A stretch of DNA of 64,000 nt from Rhodocyclales bacterium GT-UBC (GCA_003583745.1 QXPY01000005.1:272634-336633); one strand, 5' to 3'. Positions 28,322-38,992 are shown, counted from the stretch's first letter. Notes: generated by a model not told the origin, from the sequence alone. A program made the numbers and translations.

Positions 28322-28963
28322 TCAACCAAAACGACCGCTAAGAAACGGGTTGTAACGGCGCTCCTCGCCCAACTCCGACATCGGACCATGACCTGGAATG
28401 AAGGCAACATCATCCCCAAGCGCAAACAGTTTTTCCTTGATCGAACGAATCAAGGTTGCATGATCGCCCCGCGGGAAATCCGTCCGCCCTATCGACCCTT
28501 GAAATAGAACGTCGCCAACCTGTGCCAATTTGCTCGGCGCATGGAAAAACACCACGTGACCTGGCGTATGCCCTGGACAATGGAGAACATCGAGGGTTAC
28601 GTCACCGAAAGTGACCGTATCCCCATCCTTCAACCATCGACTCGGCTCGAAGCTCTGCACTGCAGGGAAACCGAACATTTTACTTTGTTGCGGCATGCCG
28701 TCGATCCAGAAGCGATCCTCCTCATGCGGCCCCTCGATTGGCACGCCGGTTTTCGCGGCCAGCGCCCCCACTGCCCCGGCATGATCAATGTGGCCATGCG
28801 TCACGAGAATCTTGGCCAGCGTCAGGTTTTCATCGGCAAGCGACTTCTCGATCCGCTCGATATCGCCTCCCGGATCGATCACAACGGCTTGACGGGTCTG
28901 CTCGCACCAGAAGACAGTGCAATTTTGCTCAAAAGGAGTAACCGGAACGATGGTGTAGCGCAT
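28322..28963 (-). CDS. Metallo-beta-lactamase fold hydrolase (YcbL/glyoxalase II-like)
   Basis: A 213-aa protein with metal sites: [15 protein letters not shown] (HxHxDH), [31 protein letters not shown] and [14 protein letters not shown]. This is the YcbL-type hydroxyacylglutathione hydrolase pattern. ATG 28963 ([18 protein letters not shown]) is the family start; the frame is open further up without support. It lies between two HDOD genes on the opposite strand. Confidence 0.9.
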   Translation of the reverse strand: MRYTIVPVTPFEQNCTVFWCEQTRQAVVIDPGGDIERIEKSLADENLTLAKILVTHGHIDHAGAVGALAAKTGVPIEGPHEEDRFWIDGMPQQSKMFGFPAVQSFEPSRWLKDGDTVTFGDVTLDVLHCPGHTPGHVVFFHAPSKLAQVGDVLFQGSIGRTDFPRGDHATLIRSIKEKLFALGDDVAFIPGHGPMSELGEERRYNPFLSGRFG

Positions 28964-29001
28964 GACGAAGTCCGCAAAAATTGACTGGCAGCGATTATCG
29001 C

Positions 29002-29928
29002 ATGCGCACCCTTGCCCGCCATGAGCCGCCCCCTTACACTCAGGCACCGGTACAACAGCTACGCTTCGAGGACGACACAAAGATGCTGGACCACCCGCTG
29101 AACGATATCGAAAGTTGGGTATTGCTCTTCAATAGCAACAGCCTGCCGGTACTGCGCATTACCCGGCGCCGGATCGAGGAAATGCGCAGCAATCTGGATC
29201 GCGTCGATGCGCGGGAACTGGCCCGCGTCATCCTCCAAGACCCGATCATGACTGTACGCGTGCTGGCCTATATCCAACCGATGCGTGGTCGCTCCTTGCA
29301 GCACGACATCACCACCATCGCCAGTGCAGTGATGATGGCTGGGATCGAGCCGTTCTTCAATCGTTTCAACGAACTGCTGACCGTCGAGGACCAACTGCAG
29401 GGTGCAGACCGCCACGCGCTGCTAGGCATTCTGCAAATTATCCGGCGCGCCCAGCGGGCAGCGGACTATGCTCAGGAATGGGCCATCTGGCGCCACGACA
29501 TCAATATGGAAGAAATCCGGATCGCCGCCTTGCTGCACGATCTGGCCGAAATTCTCGTCTGGTGCTCGGCACCCAAGCTCGGCCTGGATATCCTGGCCCG
29601 CCAGAAAGCACACCCTGGCTTACGCAGCGCCGATGCCCAAAAACAGGTACTCGGCCTGACCTTCCAGGACATCCAGCTCGCCTTGTGTCGAGTCTGGCAC
29701 CTGCCGGAACTGCTGTTGCATCTGATCGATGACGACAACGCCGATCAACCGCGAGTAAAAAACGTCACGCTCGCCGTCCGACTGGCCCGTCACTCCGCCA
29801 ACGGCTGGGATGACGCTGCGCTACCGGACGACTACGCCGACATCGGCCAATTGCTCAACATCACGCCCGAAACGGTACGCCAGCGCCTCGGTCTGGAACC
29901 CGTTCCAGCCCGCGAAGCCGAAAACTGA
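29002..29928 (+). CDS. HDOD-domain protein
   Basis: A protein of about 308 aa. The HDOD domain covers about residues 45-250: [44 protein letters not shown], then [20 protein letters not shown] and [16 protein letters not shown] (an HD-like segment: HD is present in LLHDLAE). The ATG at 29002 is chosen over a TTG seven codons up. It is divergent from the MBL gene with a 38-bp gap and is the second HDOD gene within 3 kb. Output unknown. Confidence 0.85.
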   Translation: MRTLARHEPPPYTQAPVQQLRFEDDTKMLDHPLNDIESWVLLFNSNSLPVLRITRRRIEEMRSNLDRVDARELARVILQDPIMTVRVLAYIQPMRGRSLQHDITTIASAVMMAGIEPFFNRFNELLTVEDQLQGADRHALLGILQIIRRAQRAADYAQEWAIWRHDINMEEIRIAALLHDLAEILVWCSAPKLGLDILARQKAHPGLRSADAQKQVLGLTFQDIQLALCRVWHLPELLLHLIDDDNADQPRVKNVTLAVRLARHSANGWDDAALPDDYADIGQLLNITPETVRQRLGLEPVPAREAEN

Positions 29929-29955
29929 ACAAAGCCAGCTGCCACAACGCCCACA

Positions 29956-31875
29956 TCAACCGGCTGTGCGTGCCTCCAGGATTTCCCAGCGCTCCAGCAA
30001 GGCCATCAATTCATCATCGATCTCGGTCAGGCGAACTGCCGCCTGTTGAGCGCCATTCGGATCGGTCTGGTAGATCGCGGGATCCTCAAGGCGCCGGGTC
30101 AGTCCAGCCTGCTCGGCCTCCAGGGCAGCAATTCGGTCCGGCAATGCCTCCAACTCGCGCTGCTCTTTCCACGAGAGCTTGTCTCCCTTCGTTTTCACCG
30201 GCGCCGCAACATTGGCAGCCGGTTTCGCCTCGCTTTTCTGCCTGGCCGCTTCGTCCTTTTGCACGCTGGTCTTATAGGCAGCCCAATCGCTATAGCCCCC
30301 GGCGTATTCCTTCCACTGCCCGTCACCTTCTGCTGCGATCGTTTGAGTCACCACGTTATCGAGGAATGTCCGGTCGTGACTGACCAGGAACAAGGTTCCT
30401 TGGTACTTGGCAAGCAGTTCTTCGAGCAACTCGAGGGTCTCGATATCGAGGTCGTTGGTCGGCTCATCGAGCACCAGCACATTGGCGGGACGGGCAAATA
30501 AACGCGCCAGTAGAAGTCGGTTGCGCTCCCCGCCGGACAAGGAACTGACCGGCGAACGAGCGCGTTCCGGGGCAAAGAGAAAATCCTCGAGGTAACCGAT
30601 AACATGCTTGCGCGCCCCGCCGATCTCGACCCAGTCCGAACCCGGAGAAATCACGTCGCTGAGCGAGGAGTCGGGATTGAGCTGGGTCCGGAACTGATCG
30701 AAATAAGCAACGTCGATTTTGGTGCCCTGACGAACGATGCCACTGTCCGGCTTCAATTCGCCCAGGATCATCCGCAACAGCGTCGTCTTGCCCGCACCGT
30801 TCGAGCCGATCACGCCAATCTTGTCACCCCGCTGAATACGGGCGGAAAAGTCGCGCACGATAATCCGCTCGCCATACACCTTGCCGACATGCTGCAACTC
30901 CGCCACCAGCTTGCCGCTTTTATCGCCGGCATCGAGCTGCAGATTGACCTTGCCGATCCGTTCGCGCCGCGCCTGGCGCTCGGCACGCAACTGATCGAGC
31001 CGCTGCACACGAAAAACAGCCCGCGTTCTTCTGGCCTCGACCCCCTTGCGAATCCAGACCTCTTCTTCCTTGAGCAATTTATCAGCCCGCGCATTGGCCA
31101 GGCCTTCCTCATGCAGCAAGGCCTCTTTGCGCAACTGATACTGAGTGAAACTACCCGGAAAGCTCGCTAATTTGCCACGATCCAGTTCAACGATCCGGGT
31201 GCACACCCGATCCAGGAACGAGCGATCGTGAGTAATGAAGAACAAGGTCACCCCACTCTCTATCAGCAGGGTTTCCAACCATTCGATGGCGGCGATATCC
31301 AAGTGATTGGTTGGCTCGTCCAGCAACAGCACCTCGGGTGCCACGGCCAAGGCCTGAGCCAGAGCCAAGCGCTTCTTCTGGCCGCCCGACAAACTCCCAA
31401 CCGCCGCATCGGGATCGAGGCCGAAACGGTCGATGATCTTTTCGGCCTGCGCCTCGTAAGCCCAGGCACCACGGGCCTCCAACTCATGCTGCAGACTTTC
31501 AAGACGGGCCAGCAGCGCATCGTGCTCCCCTTGGCCTTCTGCCATCAGGTGAGAGACCTCATGATATTCGGCCAGCAATCTGGAGGTTTCTCCCATCCCG
31601 GAAATCACCGCTTCAAAAACACTGGCCTCGGGTTCGAATGGCGGTTCCTGCGGAACGTAGCCGACGCGGATGCCTGGCTGCACCCAGACCTCGCCATCGT
31701 CTAGCCGGCCACGCCCGGCTCCGGCGGCCAACGCAGCGAGCAATGAAGACTTACCCGTGCCATTCCGGCCAATCAGGGCAACCCGCTCCCCCGGATCGAG
31801 CTGAAAATCGGCATGATCGAGAAGTGGCACGTGGCCGTAGGCAAGGCAGGCGTCGGATAGTTTGAGATAAGGCAT
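29956..31875 (-). CDS. uup: ABC-F ATPase Uup
   Basis: A 639-aa soluble protein with two ABC domains. The first has Walker A GRNGTGKSS and signature LSGGQKKRLALAQAL, then LLLDEPTNHLD. The second has GSNGAGKTT, LSGGERNRLLLARLF and LVLDEPTNDLD. The linker (KLLKEEEVWIRKGVEARRTRAVFRVQRL) and a C-terminal coiled coil (WKEQRELEALPDRIAALEAEQ to the end) match Uup, which acts at the ribosome and affects transposon excision. No membrane part exists. Confidence 0.92.
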   Translation of the reverse strand: MPYLKLSDACLAYGHVPLLDHADFQLDPGERVALIGRNGTGKSSLLAALAAGAGRGRLDDGEVWVQPGIRVGYVPQEPPFEPEASVFEAVISGMGETSRLLAEYHEVSHLMAEGQGEHDALLARLESLQHELEARGAWAYEAQAEKIIDRFGLDPDAAVGSLSGGQKKRLALAQALAVAPEVLLLDEPTNHLDIAAIEWLETLLIESGVTLFFITHDRSFLDRVCTRIVELDRGKLASFPGSFTQYQLRKEALLHEEGLANARADKLLKEEEVWIRKGVEARRTRAVFRVQRLDQLRAERQARRERIGKVNLQLDAGDKSGKLVAELQHVGKVYGERIIVRDFSARIQRGDKIGVIGSNGAGKTTLLRMILGELKPDSGIVRQGTKIDVAYFDQFRTQLNPDSSLSDVISPGSDWVEIGGARKHVIGYLEDFLFAPERARSPVSSLSGGERNRLLLARLFARPANVLVLDEPTNDLDIETLELLEELLAKYQGTLFLVSHDRTFLDNVVTQTIAAEGDGQWKEYAGGYSDWAAYKTSVQKDEAARQKSEAKPAANVAAPVKTKGDKLSWKEQRELEALPDRIAALEAEQAGLTRRLEDPAIYQTDPNGAQQAAVRLTEIDDELMALLERWEILEARTAG

Positions 31876-31982
31876 GGCGCAAAATTGATACGGCGCCCTG
31901 CAAGGCGCCGCGTTGGAATAAAGTCCGATTCTATCCGCTCGGCCCCTTTCCGGCCCAGCAAATCAAGCCTGATGCTCTGGAC

Positions 31983-34031
31983 TCATGTCGAAAAACGCGC
32001 CAACTGCGTCCTCAATTCGGCAGCCAGCTGCTGCAGATTTTCTGCCCGTTCGGCATTCCTGATCGCTCGCCCACTACTTCCCTCAGCCATTTGAGCAATA
32101 TTCTCGACCAAACGAGCGATCTCCTGACTCGACGCACTTTGCTCACGGGTATTCTCGGCAATGCTCTGCACCGTCAATACCGTTTGCTCGGCATGCTCAT
32201 CGATGGTCGCCAACGAGCTCCCGGCATCCCTCGCCAACTGCACACTGCCAGCCATGTTCGTACTGACTGTCTGCATGCGCTCAACGGCAACACCAATCTC
32301 ATCGAGAATCGCTTTCACTGTCGAAGAGATTTCCTGCGTCGACATCGAGGTACGTTCCGCAAGTTTGCGGACCTCATCTGCCACGACGGCAAATCCTCGT
32401 CCCTGCTCACCGGCTCGAGCCGCCTCGATCGCCGCATTCAAGGCCAGCAGGTTGGTTTGATCGGCAATTTCTCGAATCACTCCGACCACACTCGAAATCT
32501 GCTGGGAGCGTTCGCCCAGTGAGTGAATCAGGTGGGCCGAGTCGTTAATATCGCCAGCCACACGCTCCAACTCACCCATGGCCTGGCCCACCACCTGCCG
32601 CCCAGACTCCGTCACCGCCTTGGCATCCTCCGAAATCCGGGCGGCCTGCCGGGCACTATCGGCCACATGGGAAATACTGACTGACAATTGTTCGACCGAA
32701 GCCGCAATGCCGCTCGCCGACTGCGAAGCCGTCGCCGAACTCTCTCTCGCCGCCCCGGCCGCCGCCTGCAACTCGTCGGCCGCCCCCCCCACTTGGGCCG
32801 AAGTCGTTGCCACGCCTTGCACCAAGCTGCGCATTGCCGCGGCCATCTCGTTGAAGGCATGAGCAATGCCATGTACTTCATTACGGCTTTGCGGATCGGC
32901 AGCCAGCAAAGAGACGCGTAAATCGCCTCCACTCAGCTTGCGCACGGCGGCTGCCAGTTCCCCCAAACCGCTGAGCCGCGAACGAACCAGGAGATAGACC
33001 AGGCTAGCAAGGAGGGACGCTGACAACAGGCTGATCAGAATGACCAGATTACGTAAAGCCCTGCTTTCCTCAAGATATTCGTCAAGCCAACTTCCGGTCG
33101 CAACCGTCCACCCCCAGGCAGCCGAAGTTGTTGCAAAAATGATCTTTTCCCGCTCATTGCCTTGCTCATCTCCCAAGCGATAGCGGAACAGGCCGGTTTT
33201 GTTTCGGATAATCTCCTGCAAAACTTGGCGAGTCGCTGCCGGCAAGTCCACCTCACTGATCAACTGGTTCTGGAACTTCGGGTGGAGTACAAATTCGCCA
33301 ATGCTTTTTTCGTCCGTCGGCCGGATGATATAGACGTAGCCAGTCTTGCCGGAAACGAGGCCCCCGAACAAATCCCTGACTCGCTTCAATTCGGCATCGA
33401 GCCCGATGCGGATAGAGAGCGCGCCCCATACTTTCCCATCCGTGCCTTTGAGCAACTTGACGTTGCTGAAATTGTACTTGCCCCCCCGAATAGTCAGCCC
33501 CTGATAGTCCTTCCCACCCAGGATCGCCTTGCTCACCGGATCACCATCGGCGATCGGGACCCCGTGCATGGGACGCCCATCCTTGTCCCGCAACAAAGTT
33601 GCCAGGCGATAAAGCTTGTTATCGCGAATAATCAGAAACGCAGCCTCGTCGCCGGTCAAATCGCGAAAGCTTTTCAACAGCCGGTCATTGCCATTCAAGA
33701 CCTCGCCCCCGACCTTGACCACCGGCAACTCGACACCGCCGGTTGCGACAAGGCCTTGCCCAAGCTCAGGCGAGGAACCGATGAATTTCAAGAAAAACTG
33801 TGCTTGGCGCTCGCCCCGCGCCTGAACGGCTTCGAACATCGAATCGAGCGTTCCCGCCATCAACTTGGCTTCGTGCTCCAGATTGCGCTCGGTAACCACC
33901 TCGGCCGACTTGTCTGCCGTTCGCTGGACGATATACGTCATGAGCAGGAAAACCACTGCCAAGGCGGCTATCGTCGCCAGAATGAGTTGCTGCGCGATCG
34001 GGCGCCGTTGAAAGCTGGCAAACATGTTCAT
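31983..34031 (-). CDS. Methyl-accepting chemotaxis protein with a Cache sensor
   Basis: A 682-aa protein. TM1 is near 14-34, a large periplasmic region of Cache_3/Cache_2 type spans about 40-320 ([21 protein letters not shown] and [20 protein letters not shown]), TM2 lies near 330-350, followed by HAMP and a methyl-accepting domain with the hairpin tip [43 protein letters not shown]. No CheW-binding pentapeptide for CheR is seen at the C terminus. No other che genes are nearby. The start may be the second ATG, two codons in (34025). Confidence 0.92.
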   Translation of the reverse strand: MNMFASFQRRPIAQQLILATIAALAVVFLLMTYIVQRTADKSAEVVTERNLEHEAKLMAGTLDSMFEAVQARGERQAQFFLKFIGSSPELGQGLVATGGVELPVVKVGGEVLNGNDRLLKSFRDLTGDEAAFLIIRDNKLYRLATLLRDKDGRPMHGVPIADGDPVSKAILGGKDYQGLTIRGGKYNFSNVKLLKGTDGKVWGALSIRIGLDAELKRVRDLFGGLVSGKTGYVYIIRPTDEKSIGEFVLHPKFQNQLISEVDLPAATRQVLQEIIRNKTGLFRYRLGDEQGNEREKIIFATTSAAWGWTVATGSWLDEYLEESRALRNLVILISLLSASLLASLVYLLVRSRLSGLGELAAAVRKLSGGDLRVSLLAADPQSRNEVHGIAHAFNEMAAAMRSLVQGVATTSAQVGGAADELQAAAGAARESSATASQSASGIAASVEQLSVSISHVADSARQAARISEDAKAVTESGRQVVGQAMGELERVAGDINDSAHLIHSLGERSQQISSVVGVIREIADQTNLLALNAAIEAARAGEQGRGFAVVADEVRKLAERTSMSTQEISSTVKAILDEIGVAVERMQTVSTNMAGSVQLARDAGSSLATIDEHAEQTVLTVQSIAENTREQSASSQEIARLVENIAQMAEGSSGRAIRNAERAENLQQLAAELRTQLARFST

Positions 34032-34144
34032 CTCGCTTGATAGTTATATTATTAAAAGCAAATTTATCACAGGCTATCACAAGCGCCACCTCCACCGGTA
34101 CAATGCGCCCTTGCCGATTTGGCCGGGGCCGGCCGACTCTTCTC

Positions 34145-34219
34145 GCCTCCATAGTTAAATGGATATAACACGCCCCTCCTAAGGGCGAATTGGTGGTTCG
34201 ATTCCACCTGGGGGCGCCA
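34145..34219 (+). tRNA. tRNA-Arg(CCU)
   Basis: 75 nt with encoded CCA (34217-34219). The acceptor GCCTCCA pairs with TGGGGGC (with one G-U), the anticodon arm is CGCCC-CTCCTAA-GGGCG with anticodon CCU, and the T arm is GGTGG-TTCGATT-CCACC. A possible -10 (TACAAT at 34099-34104) lies upstream. Confidence 0.96.
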
Positions 34220-34238
34220 TCCGGCCGACAACTTACCG

Positions 34239-35015
34239 ATGAAAAATCCCAGGAAAAAAACCCAGCACGCCATCGACATCAGCGAAGAAAATGGGGTGCG
34301 CTACCTGCATTTCGGTTCGGAATGGGTGCAGGGCGCGATGCGAGTAGCCCGCCCCTGGTCGCTGGAACTGGCCTACACCCGAGAAATGATGGCGGGACTA
34401 CTACTCCGCCCGGCCCTGGACTGGCCGCGCCATGCCCTGTTGATCGGGCTCGGCGCCGGTTCTCTGGCCAAGTTCATTTATCGCAACCTGCCTGACTGCC
34501 GGACTACCGTAGTCGAGATCAACCCGCAGGTCGAATTTATCGCCCGACAGTATTTCAAGCTGCCGGACGACCCACGCCGCCTCGACATTGTCATCGGCTG
34601 CGGCGCCGATTACATGCTGAGCGGAGACAAAACCTTCGACCTGATCCTGGTCGATGGCTTCGACCCGGATGCCCGCGCCGGCGCGCTCGACACGCTACCG
34701 TTCTATCAAGCGTGTCGCGCCCGTCTTGGCGAAGACGGCTTGCTTGGCATCAACCTGCTGGGACGAAACAAGGGATTCCTCGGGAGCGTGGATCGCATCC
34801 AAAGTGCGTTTGATGGCAGGGTGGCCGTTTTTCCCTCCTGCGACAGTGGCAACACTATTGCTTTTGCGACATCGGGCACGCCGGTCGAAATTTCCTTGGA
34901 AGCCATGCGCCAGCGAGCGCAGCAATTGAAAACGGCATGCCGCCTGGACCTGCTCCCCACCATCAGCCGTCTCCAACTCGCCCATCCACTACCCGATGGC
35001 ATCCTGCGAATCTGA
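34239..35015 (+). CDS. Spermidine-synthase-like methyltransferase-fold protein
   Basis: A 258-aa protein of the spermine/spermidine synthase fold: ALLIGLGAGSLAKFIYRNLPDCRTTVVEINPQVEFIARQYF (nucleotide-binding glycine loop and acidic residue), then IVIGCGADYMLSGDKTFDLILVDGFDPDAR. The GGGDG motif of true spermidine synthases is replaced by GLGAG, so the enzyme may act on another acceptor. It begins 19 bp after the tRNA-Arg gene and may share its transcript. Confidence 0.8.
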   Translation: MKNPRKKTQHAIDISEENGVRYLHFGSEWVQGAMRVARPWSLELAYTREMMAGLLLRPALDWPRHALLIGLGAGSLAKFIYRNLPDCRTTVVEINPQVEFIARQYFKLPDDPRRLDIVIGCGADYMLSGDKTFDLILVDGFDPDARAGALDTLPFYQACRARLGEDGLLGINLLGRNKGFLGSVDRIQSAFDGRVAVFPSCDSGNTIAFATSGTPVEISLEAMRQRAQQLKTACRLDLLPTISRLQLAHPLPDGILRI

Positions 35016-35153
35016 ACTCAGCCTTGTCTTCTCCCCCCGGGCAAGCTACAAATAAAGTGATCCTCCACCTATTCCAATGACAAGGCGGACAAAAAAACGA
35101 TAAGCAGTCGTTCTCATGTCAGCTCACCACTTGGCAGTCAAAGGAGGAAATAC

Positions 35154-35432
35154 ATGCTTTCACTTCAGGACGTCATTGACTATTGCGATCTCGATCGTGG
35201 CGAAATCGAAGCCATCGCCGAGCACGAACACATCCCGGTCACCCTTGCCGCAGAATTGAGCGAAGTCCTGCTCTGCTCACCTGAAGGTGTGTGCCGACTG
35301 CATACGATGATCATCGAAAACATGACGCACGCTCTCGAGCAGGGCGAATACGAGCGTGTTCAGGACCTTTCTAAAACCTACCAGCATTTGCAGCGGACGC
35401 ATCCGCTACCCAATCAGCAACTCCAAACCTGA
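35154..35432 (+). CDS. Small helical protein, conserved hypothetical
   Basis: A 92-aa acidic, probably all-helical protein: MLSLQDVIDYCDLDRGEIEAIAEHEHIPVTLAAELSEVLLCSPEGV and a C-terminal helix. An excellent AAAGGAGG site lies seven bases before the ATG. No family is recognised by me. It is convergent with narL (12-bp gap). Perhaps cytoplasmic and small-regulator-like, but nothing proves a role. Confidence 0.75.
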   Translation: MLSLQDVIDYCDLDRGEIEAIAEHEHIPVTLAAELSEVLLCSPEGVCRLHTMIIENMTHALEQGEYERVQDLSKTYQHLQRTHPLPNQQLQT

Positions 35433-35444
35433 GGAAAAACCCCC

Positions 35445-36110
35445 TCAGACATTCCGGGTGGACTGCCCGAAGCCGTGTTCGACGGCATAAAGCGCCACTT
35501 GCACGCGGCTGGTCATGTTCAGTTTCTTGAAGATGTTCTGGACATGAATTTTGACGGTACTCTCCGCCAGATCCAGCTTGCGTGCGATTTCCTTGTTGCT
35601 CTCTCCCAAGGCCAAACACTCAAGGATGTCTCGCTCACGCGGCGAAAACTTGTCACGCTCGATCACCGGAGCAGAACGCGGCTGGGCGCGAACCCCTTGA
35701 ATCAGCTTGGCGGTCATTTGCGGCGAAACGATGGACTCGCCCCGTGCAGCGCGCCGGATCGCATCAACCAAGGTCGCCGTTTCGATATTCTTCAATAGAT
35801 AACCGCAGGCCCCGGCTCGCAATGCATCCATCAAATCCTGCGCATCTTCCGACACGGTGAGCATCAAGACCTTGACGTCCGGATTTTCCTCGCTAATGAC
35901 CTTGACTGCCTCCAGACCGGAAACGCCCTGCATGTGAAGGTCGAGCAAGACGACATCCGGCTTCAAGGAACGCGCCCGCTTGATCCCCTCCAGACCGTCG
36001 CCGGCCTCATCGACCACTTCGAAATCCTCATTGCGCTGCAGCAGCGACTTGATCCCGCTACGAAACAAAGTATGGTCATCGACCAGCAAGACACGAATCT
36101 TTTCGTTCAT
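35445..36110 (-). CDS. narL: Response regulator NarL
   Basis: A 221-aa protein with a receiver domain (DDHTLFRSGIKSLLQR acidic pair, phosphoacceptor Asp in VVLLDLHMQGVSG, Lys in LLKNIETATL) and a C-terminal LuxR/NarL HTH (FSPRERDILECLALGESNKEIARKLDLAESTVKIHVQNIFKKL). The ATG follows the narX stop directly (36110/36111), so the two are cotranslated. With NarX it gives the nitrate/nitrite-responsive two-component system. Confidence 0.93.
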   Translation of the reverse strand: MNEKIRVLLVDDHTLFRSGIKSLLQRNEDFEVVDEAGDGLEGIKRARSLKPDVVLLDLHMQGVSGLEAVKVISEENPDVKVLMLTVSEDAQDLMDALRAGACGYLLKNIETATLVDAIRRAARGESIVSPQMTAKLIQGVRAQPRSAPVIERDKFSPRERDILECLALGESNKEIARKLDLAESTVKIHVQNIFKKLNMTSRVQVALYAVEHGFGQSTRNV

Positions 36111-38051
36111 TTAATTGGACCTCTCCTGTTCTCTCGGCATGGTCAGCGTCACACGGGTGCCGCCACCGATTTCCGACTCAACCTTGCATTCCCCACCAAC
36201 CCGGTAAGCACGCTCACGCATGATTTTCAGGCCGACATGGCCGTCCGACTGCACATTCGGTTCATTGACCGGATCAAAGCCACGGCCATCATCGAGGATC
36301 TCGACCACCAACTGACCGCCATGACGTTTAAGTAAAACACGAACATGCCGTGCGCCGGCATGTTTGCGGATATTGGAAAGCGATTCCTGGACAATGTGCA
36401 TGATCTGGGTTTCATCAGTCGGCACCAGTGGTCCGTCACTGCCCAAGGTTTCAAAAGCCGTGACAATACCAGTCTGGCCTTCGAACTTCTCCAGCGCCGC
36501 CCGGATAGCGGAATCGAGATCGGCCTGGTGCAAACGGGTACGGAAATGGACCAGCAGTTCGCGTACATCGTCATAACTTTCCTGAATGCCTTCACGCAGC
36601 ATGCCGGCCGTTTGCAAGGCCTCGCCAACATCCCCCTGGCTCAACGAGTCCTCGAGCAATTGAACCTGAATATTCATGAAGGCCAACCCTTGAGCGATCG
36701 AATCGTGCAACTCCTGCGCCAGCAGATTGCGCTCTTCGGAAATGGCCAACTCCTTTTCACGCGATTTCAGGCGAAGATTCTCGATCGCCACGCCAAGATG
36801 CTGACCCAGCGTTTCCAGCAGATGCTCCTCACGCTTGCTCAAGCCCTGCGGCCGCCGGAAATACAGGTTGTACACCCCCAGGCGATTCTTGTCATGCATG
36901 ATCGTGAAGGCCGTAGCCGTGGCAAAGCCCTCACGGATACAACTTCGCAGTTTCATGCCCGGCGGCGGATTTTCAGTCGCGAAACTGGCGCGCACGCCGG
37001 TCTGAATGACCTGACCGCATAAGCATTCGCCACAATTCAGATCGCTCTCGTTAGCCACAAAGTCGTCGGAAAGCCCATCGTGCGTTACCAGATGCAGCAA
37101 GCCGGTCTGCTCCGAATAGAGGCGAACGGCCGCTGCGTCGGCACCCAAGGCTTCCTTAATGCGATCAAGGAAGCCACGGCACAAAACCTCAATGGGAGCC
37201 GGCTCACTGAGATAGGCCGTCGTCAGATAGAGAATCCCGAGTTCATGATTCCGCTCGGCAAGATTGCGGGTCTCACCTGCAACACGCTCCTCAAGCGTGC
37301 TGTAGACCGTTTGCAGGTGCTCGGCCATTTGGTTGAAACCTTGCGCCAGTCCGCCGACTTCATCGTCGCTGGTTACCGGCAAACGCACCGAAAGATCGTT
37401 ATCCATCATGCGCCGCATGCTGGCGTGCAAAGTCACGATGGGCTGGATCACCAGCTTGCCGAAAAACCGGATGAGAATCGCGGTACCGATGATGGAAAAG
37501 ACGACCAATGCGACCTGAACACTGCGCAGAAGGTTGGTGTCGTCAGCATAGCTATGCTCCATGGCCAGGACCAAATCGTTGATCCGGCTGACAAAACCTT
37601 CCAGTTCCTGATCGAAGCGGTTGAGGTGCTGTAGCCGGTCTGCGGCAGGACTATTCAGATAGTTCTCGACGAGCGGCCGCAAGCGCTCCTGCCAGGCCGA
37701 TTCGACAGCACGCAGTTGCATATCGACCTGATCGTTGCGTGGCGGAGCCATCGGGCGGGCCGGGTCGCCCTGCCGCAAATCGGTGAGCACCTTGTCGAAA
37801 AGAAGCATTTCGGCTCGCAGCCCCTTGATCCGCTCGCCGCTCTCCGGCACCTGGGCTGCGCGTGCCATCAAGTGGCTGATCCGGTAAGTCCGCATCCGCT
37901 GACTGCCGGCATCATTGATTGCCGCCGCCACCCCCTCCAGTTGCCAGGATATAAGCAGGGTCAGGACAATGGCCGACAACGCGATCAGGAAAAACCCGAA
38001 CAGGATGCCGACAATCTTGCGGGAAAGCTTGGCTGGAGCGACGAGCATCAT
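36111..38051 (-). CDS. narX: Nitrate/nitrite sensor histidine kinase NarX
   Basis: A 646-aa protein. TM1 lies near 11-33, a periplasmic part carries the P-box-like INDAGSQRMRTYRISHLM, TM2 lies near 180-200, then HAMP, a GAF-like central module with a Cys cluster (DLNCGECLCGQVI and LRSCIREG), a HisKA_3 helix with the phospho-His in LLAQELHDSIAQGLAF, and the ATPase (VQESLSNIRKHA, DDGRGFD, GLKIMRERA). The P-box binds nitrate/nitrite in studied NarX. No respiratory nar genes are in this window, only assimilatory ones. Confidence 0.92.
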   Translation of the reverse strand: MMLVAPAKLSRKIVGILFGFFLIALSAIVLTLLISWQLEGVAAAINDAGSQRMRTYRISHLMARAAQVPESGERIKGLRAEMLLFDKVLTDLRQGDPARPMAPPRNDQVDMQLRAVESAWQERLRPLVENYLNSPAADRLQHLNRFDQELEGFVSRINDLVLAMEHSYADDTNLLRSVQVALVVFSIIGTAILIRFFGKLVIQPIVTLHASMRRMMDNDLSVRLPVTSDDEVGGLAQGFNQMAEHLQTVYSTLEERVAGETRNLAERNHELGILYLTTAYLSEPAPIEVLCRGFLDRIKEALGADAAAVRLYSEQTGLLHLVTHDGLSDDFVANESDLNCGECLCGQVIQTGVRASFATENPPPGMKLRSCIREGFATATAFTIMHDKNRLGVYNLYFRRPQGLSKREEHLLETLGQHLGVAIENLRLKSREKELAISEERNLLAQELHDSIAQGLAFMNIQVQLLEDSLSQGDVGEALQTAGMLREGIQESYDDVRELLVHFRTRLHQADLDSAIRAALEKFEGQTGIVTAFETLGSDGPLVPTDETQIMHIVQESLSNIRKHAGARHVRVLLKRHGGQLVVEILDDGRGFDPVNEPNVQSDGHVGLKIMRERAYRVGGECKVESEIGGGTRVTLTMPREQERSN

Positions 38052-38120
38052 GGCTAAGAAAATCAGGATGCACGAACCTTAGCGGCGTTCGGCAAAAAAG
38101 CAACAACCTGGATCAAAAGA

Positions 38121-38154
38121 AAATGCCCACCGTGTTTCGCGGTGGGCATTTTTT
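38121..38154 (-). terminator. Intrinsic terminator after the nrt ABC operon
   Basis: AAATGCCCACCG pairs with CGGTGGGCATTT over a seven-base loop, and A/T tracts flank both sides. It lies 38 bp past the nrtD stop and separates nrtABD from narXL. Confidence 0.88.
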
Positions 38155-38191
38155 CAATGATCGATGAAGAAAAACGAAAATGAGCCGGGAC

Positions 38192-38992
38192 TCAAGCAGC
38201 AATTTTCTCGACGTGCGCCTGCTTTTCGTAAAGAAATTCAAGCACGGCAGCACGACAATCAATGTAAGCCGGATCGTGCGCCAGGGTCAGGCGATCGCGC
38301 GGCCGCGGCAGATTCACCTCAAGGATTTCACCGATAGTCGCCGCCGGACCATTGGTCATCATCACGATGCGGTCGGAAAGCAGTACCGCTTCGTCGACAT
38401 CGTGGGTGACCATGACCGTCGTCGCCTGGGTCGCCTCGCAGATTTTCATCAACTCATCCTGCAGCTTGGCGCGGGTCAGGGCATCAAGCGCTCCGAACGG
38501 CTCATCCATCAGCAAGACCTTGGGCTGCATCGACAGGGCGCGGGCAATGCCGACCCGCTGCTTCATGCCACCCGAGATTTCATGCGGATACTTGCTGCTG
38601 GCGTGATCCAGGCCGACCAGGTTGATCGCCGCGGCAGTGCGCTCCCTGAGCTTCGGCTTGCCTTCCTTGGCGCCGAAGACGCGCTCGACAGCCAGATAGA
38701 CATTCTCGAAGCAGGTCAGCCAGGGCAACAGGCTGTGGTTCTGAAAGACCACGGCGCGCTCCGGACCGGGGCCGGCGATTTCGCGGCCATCGCAGAGCAG
38801 TACGCCGGTGGTCGGCCGGGTCAGGCCGGCGATCAGGTTAAGCAGCGTTGATTTGCCGCAACCGGAGTGGCCGATCAGCGCAATGAACTCGCCCTGCTTG
38901 ATCGAGAGATCGATGTCGCGCAGGGCGACGAACTTGCCTTTCTTGGTGTCGAAAGTCTGGCCGACACGCTCGATGCTTACGAATTTTTCCAT
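38192..38992 (-). CDS. nrtD: Nitrate ABC transporter ATP-binding protein
   Basis: A 266-aa ATPase: Walker A GHSGCGKST, signature SGGMKQRVGIARAL, Walker B VLLMDEPFGALD, and the switch His in VTHDVDEAVLL. It is of the nitrate/sulfonate/taurine (SsuB/TauB/NrtD) type and fits with the preceding NrtA/NrtB. The ATG at 38992 is the family start; the frame is open 48 codons up into nrtB. It ends the operon. Confidence 0.92.
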   Translation of the reverse strand: MEKFVSIERVGQTFDTKKGKFVALRDIDLSIKQGEFIALIGHSGCGKSTLLNLIAGLTRPTTGVLLCDGREIAGPGPERAVVFQNHSLLPWLTCFENVYLAVERVFGAKEGKPKLRERTAAAINLVGLDHASSKYPHEISGGMKQRVGIARALSMQPKVLLMDEPFGALDALTRAKLQDELMKICEATQATTVMVTHDVDEAVLLSDRIVMMTNGPAATIGEILEVNLPRPRDRLTLAHDPAYIDCRAAVLEFLYEKQAHVEKIAA

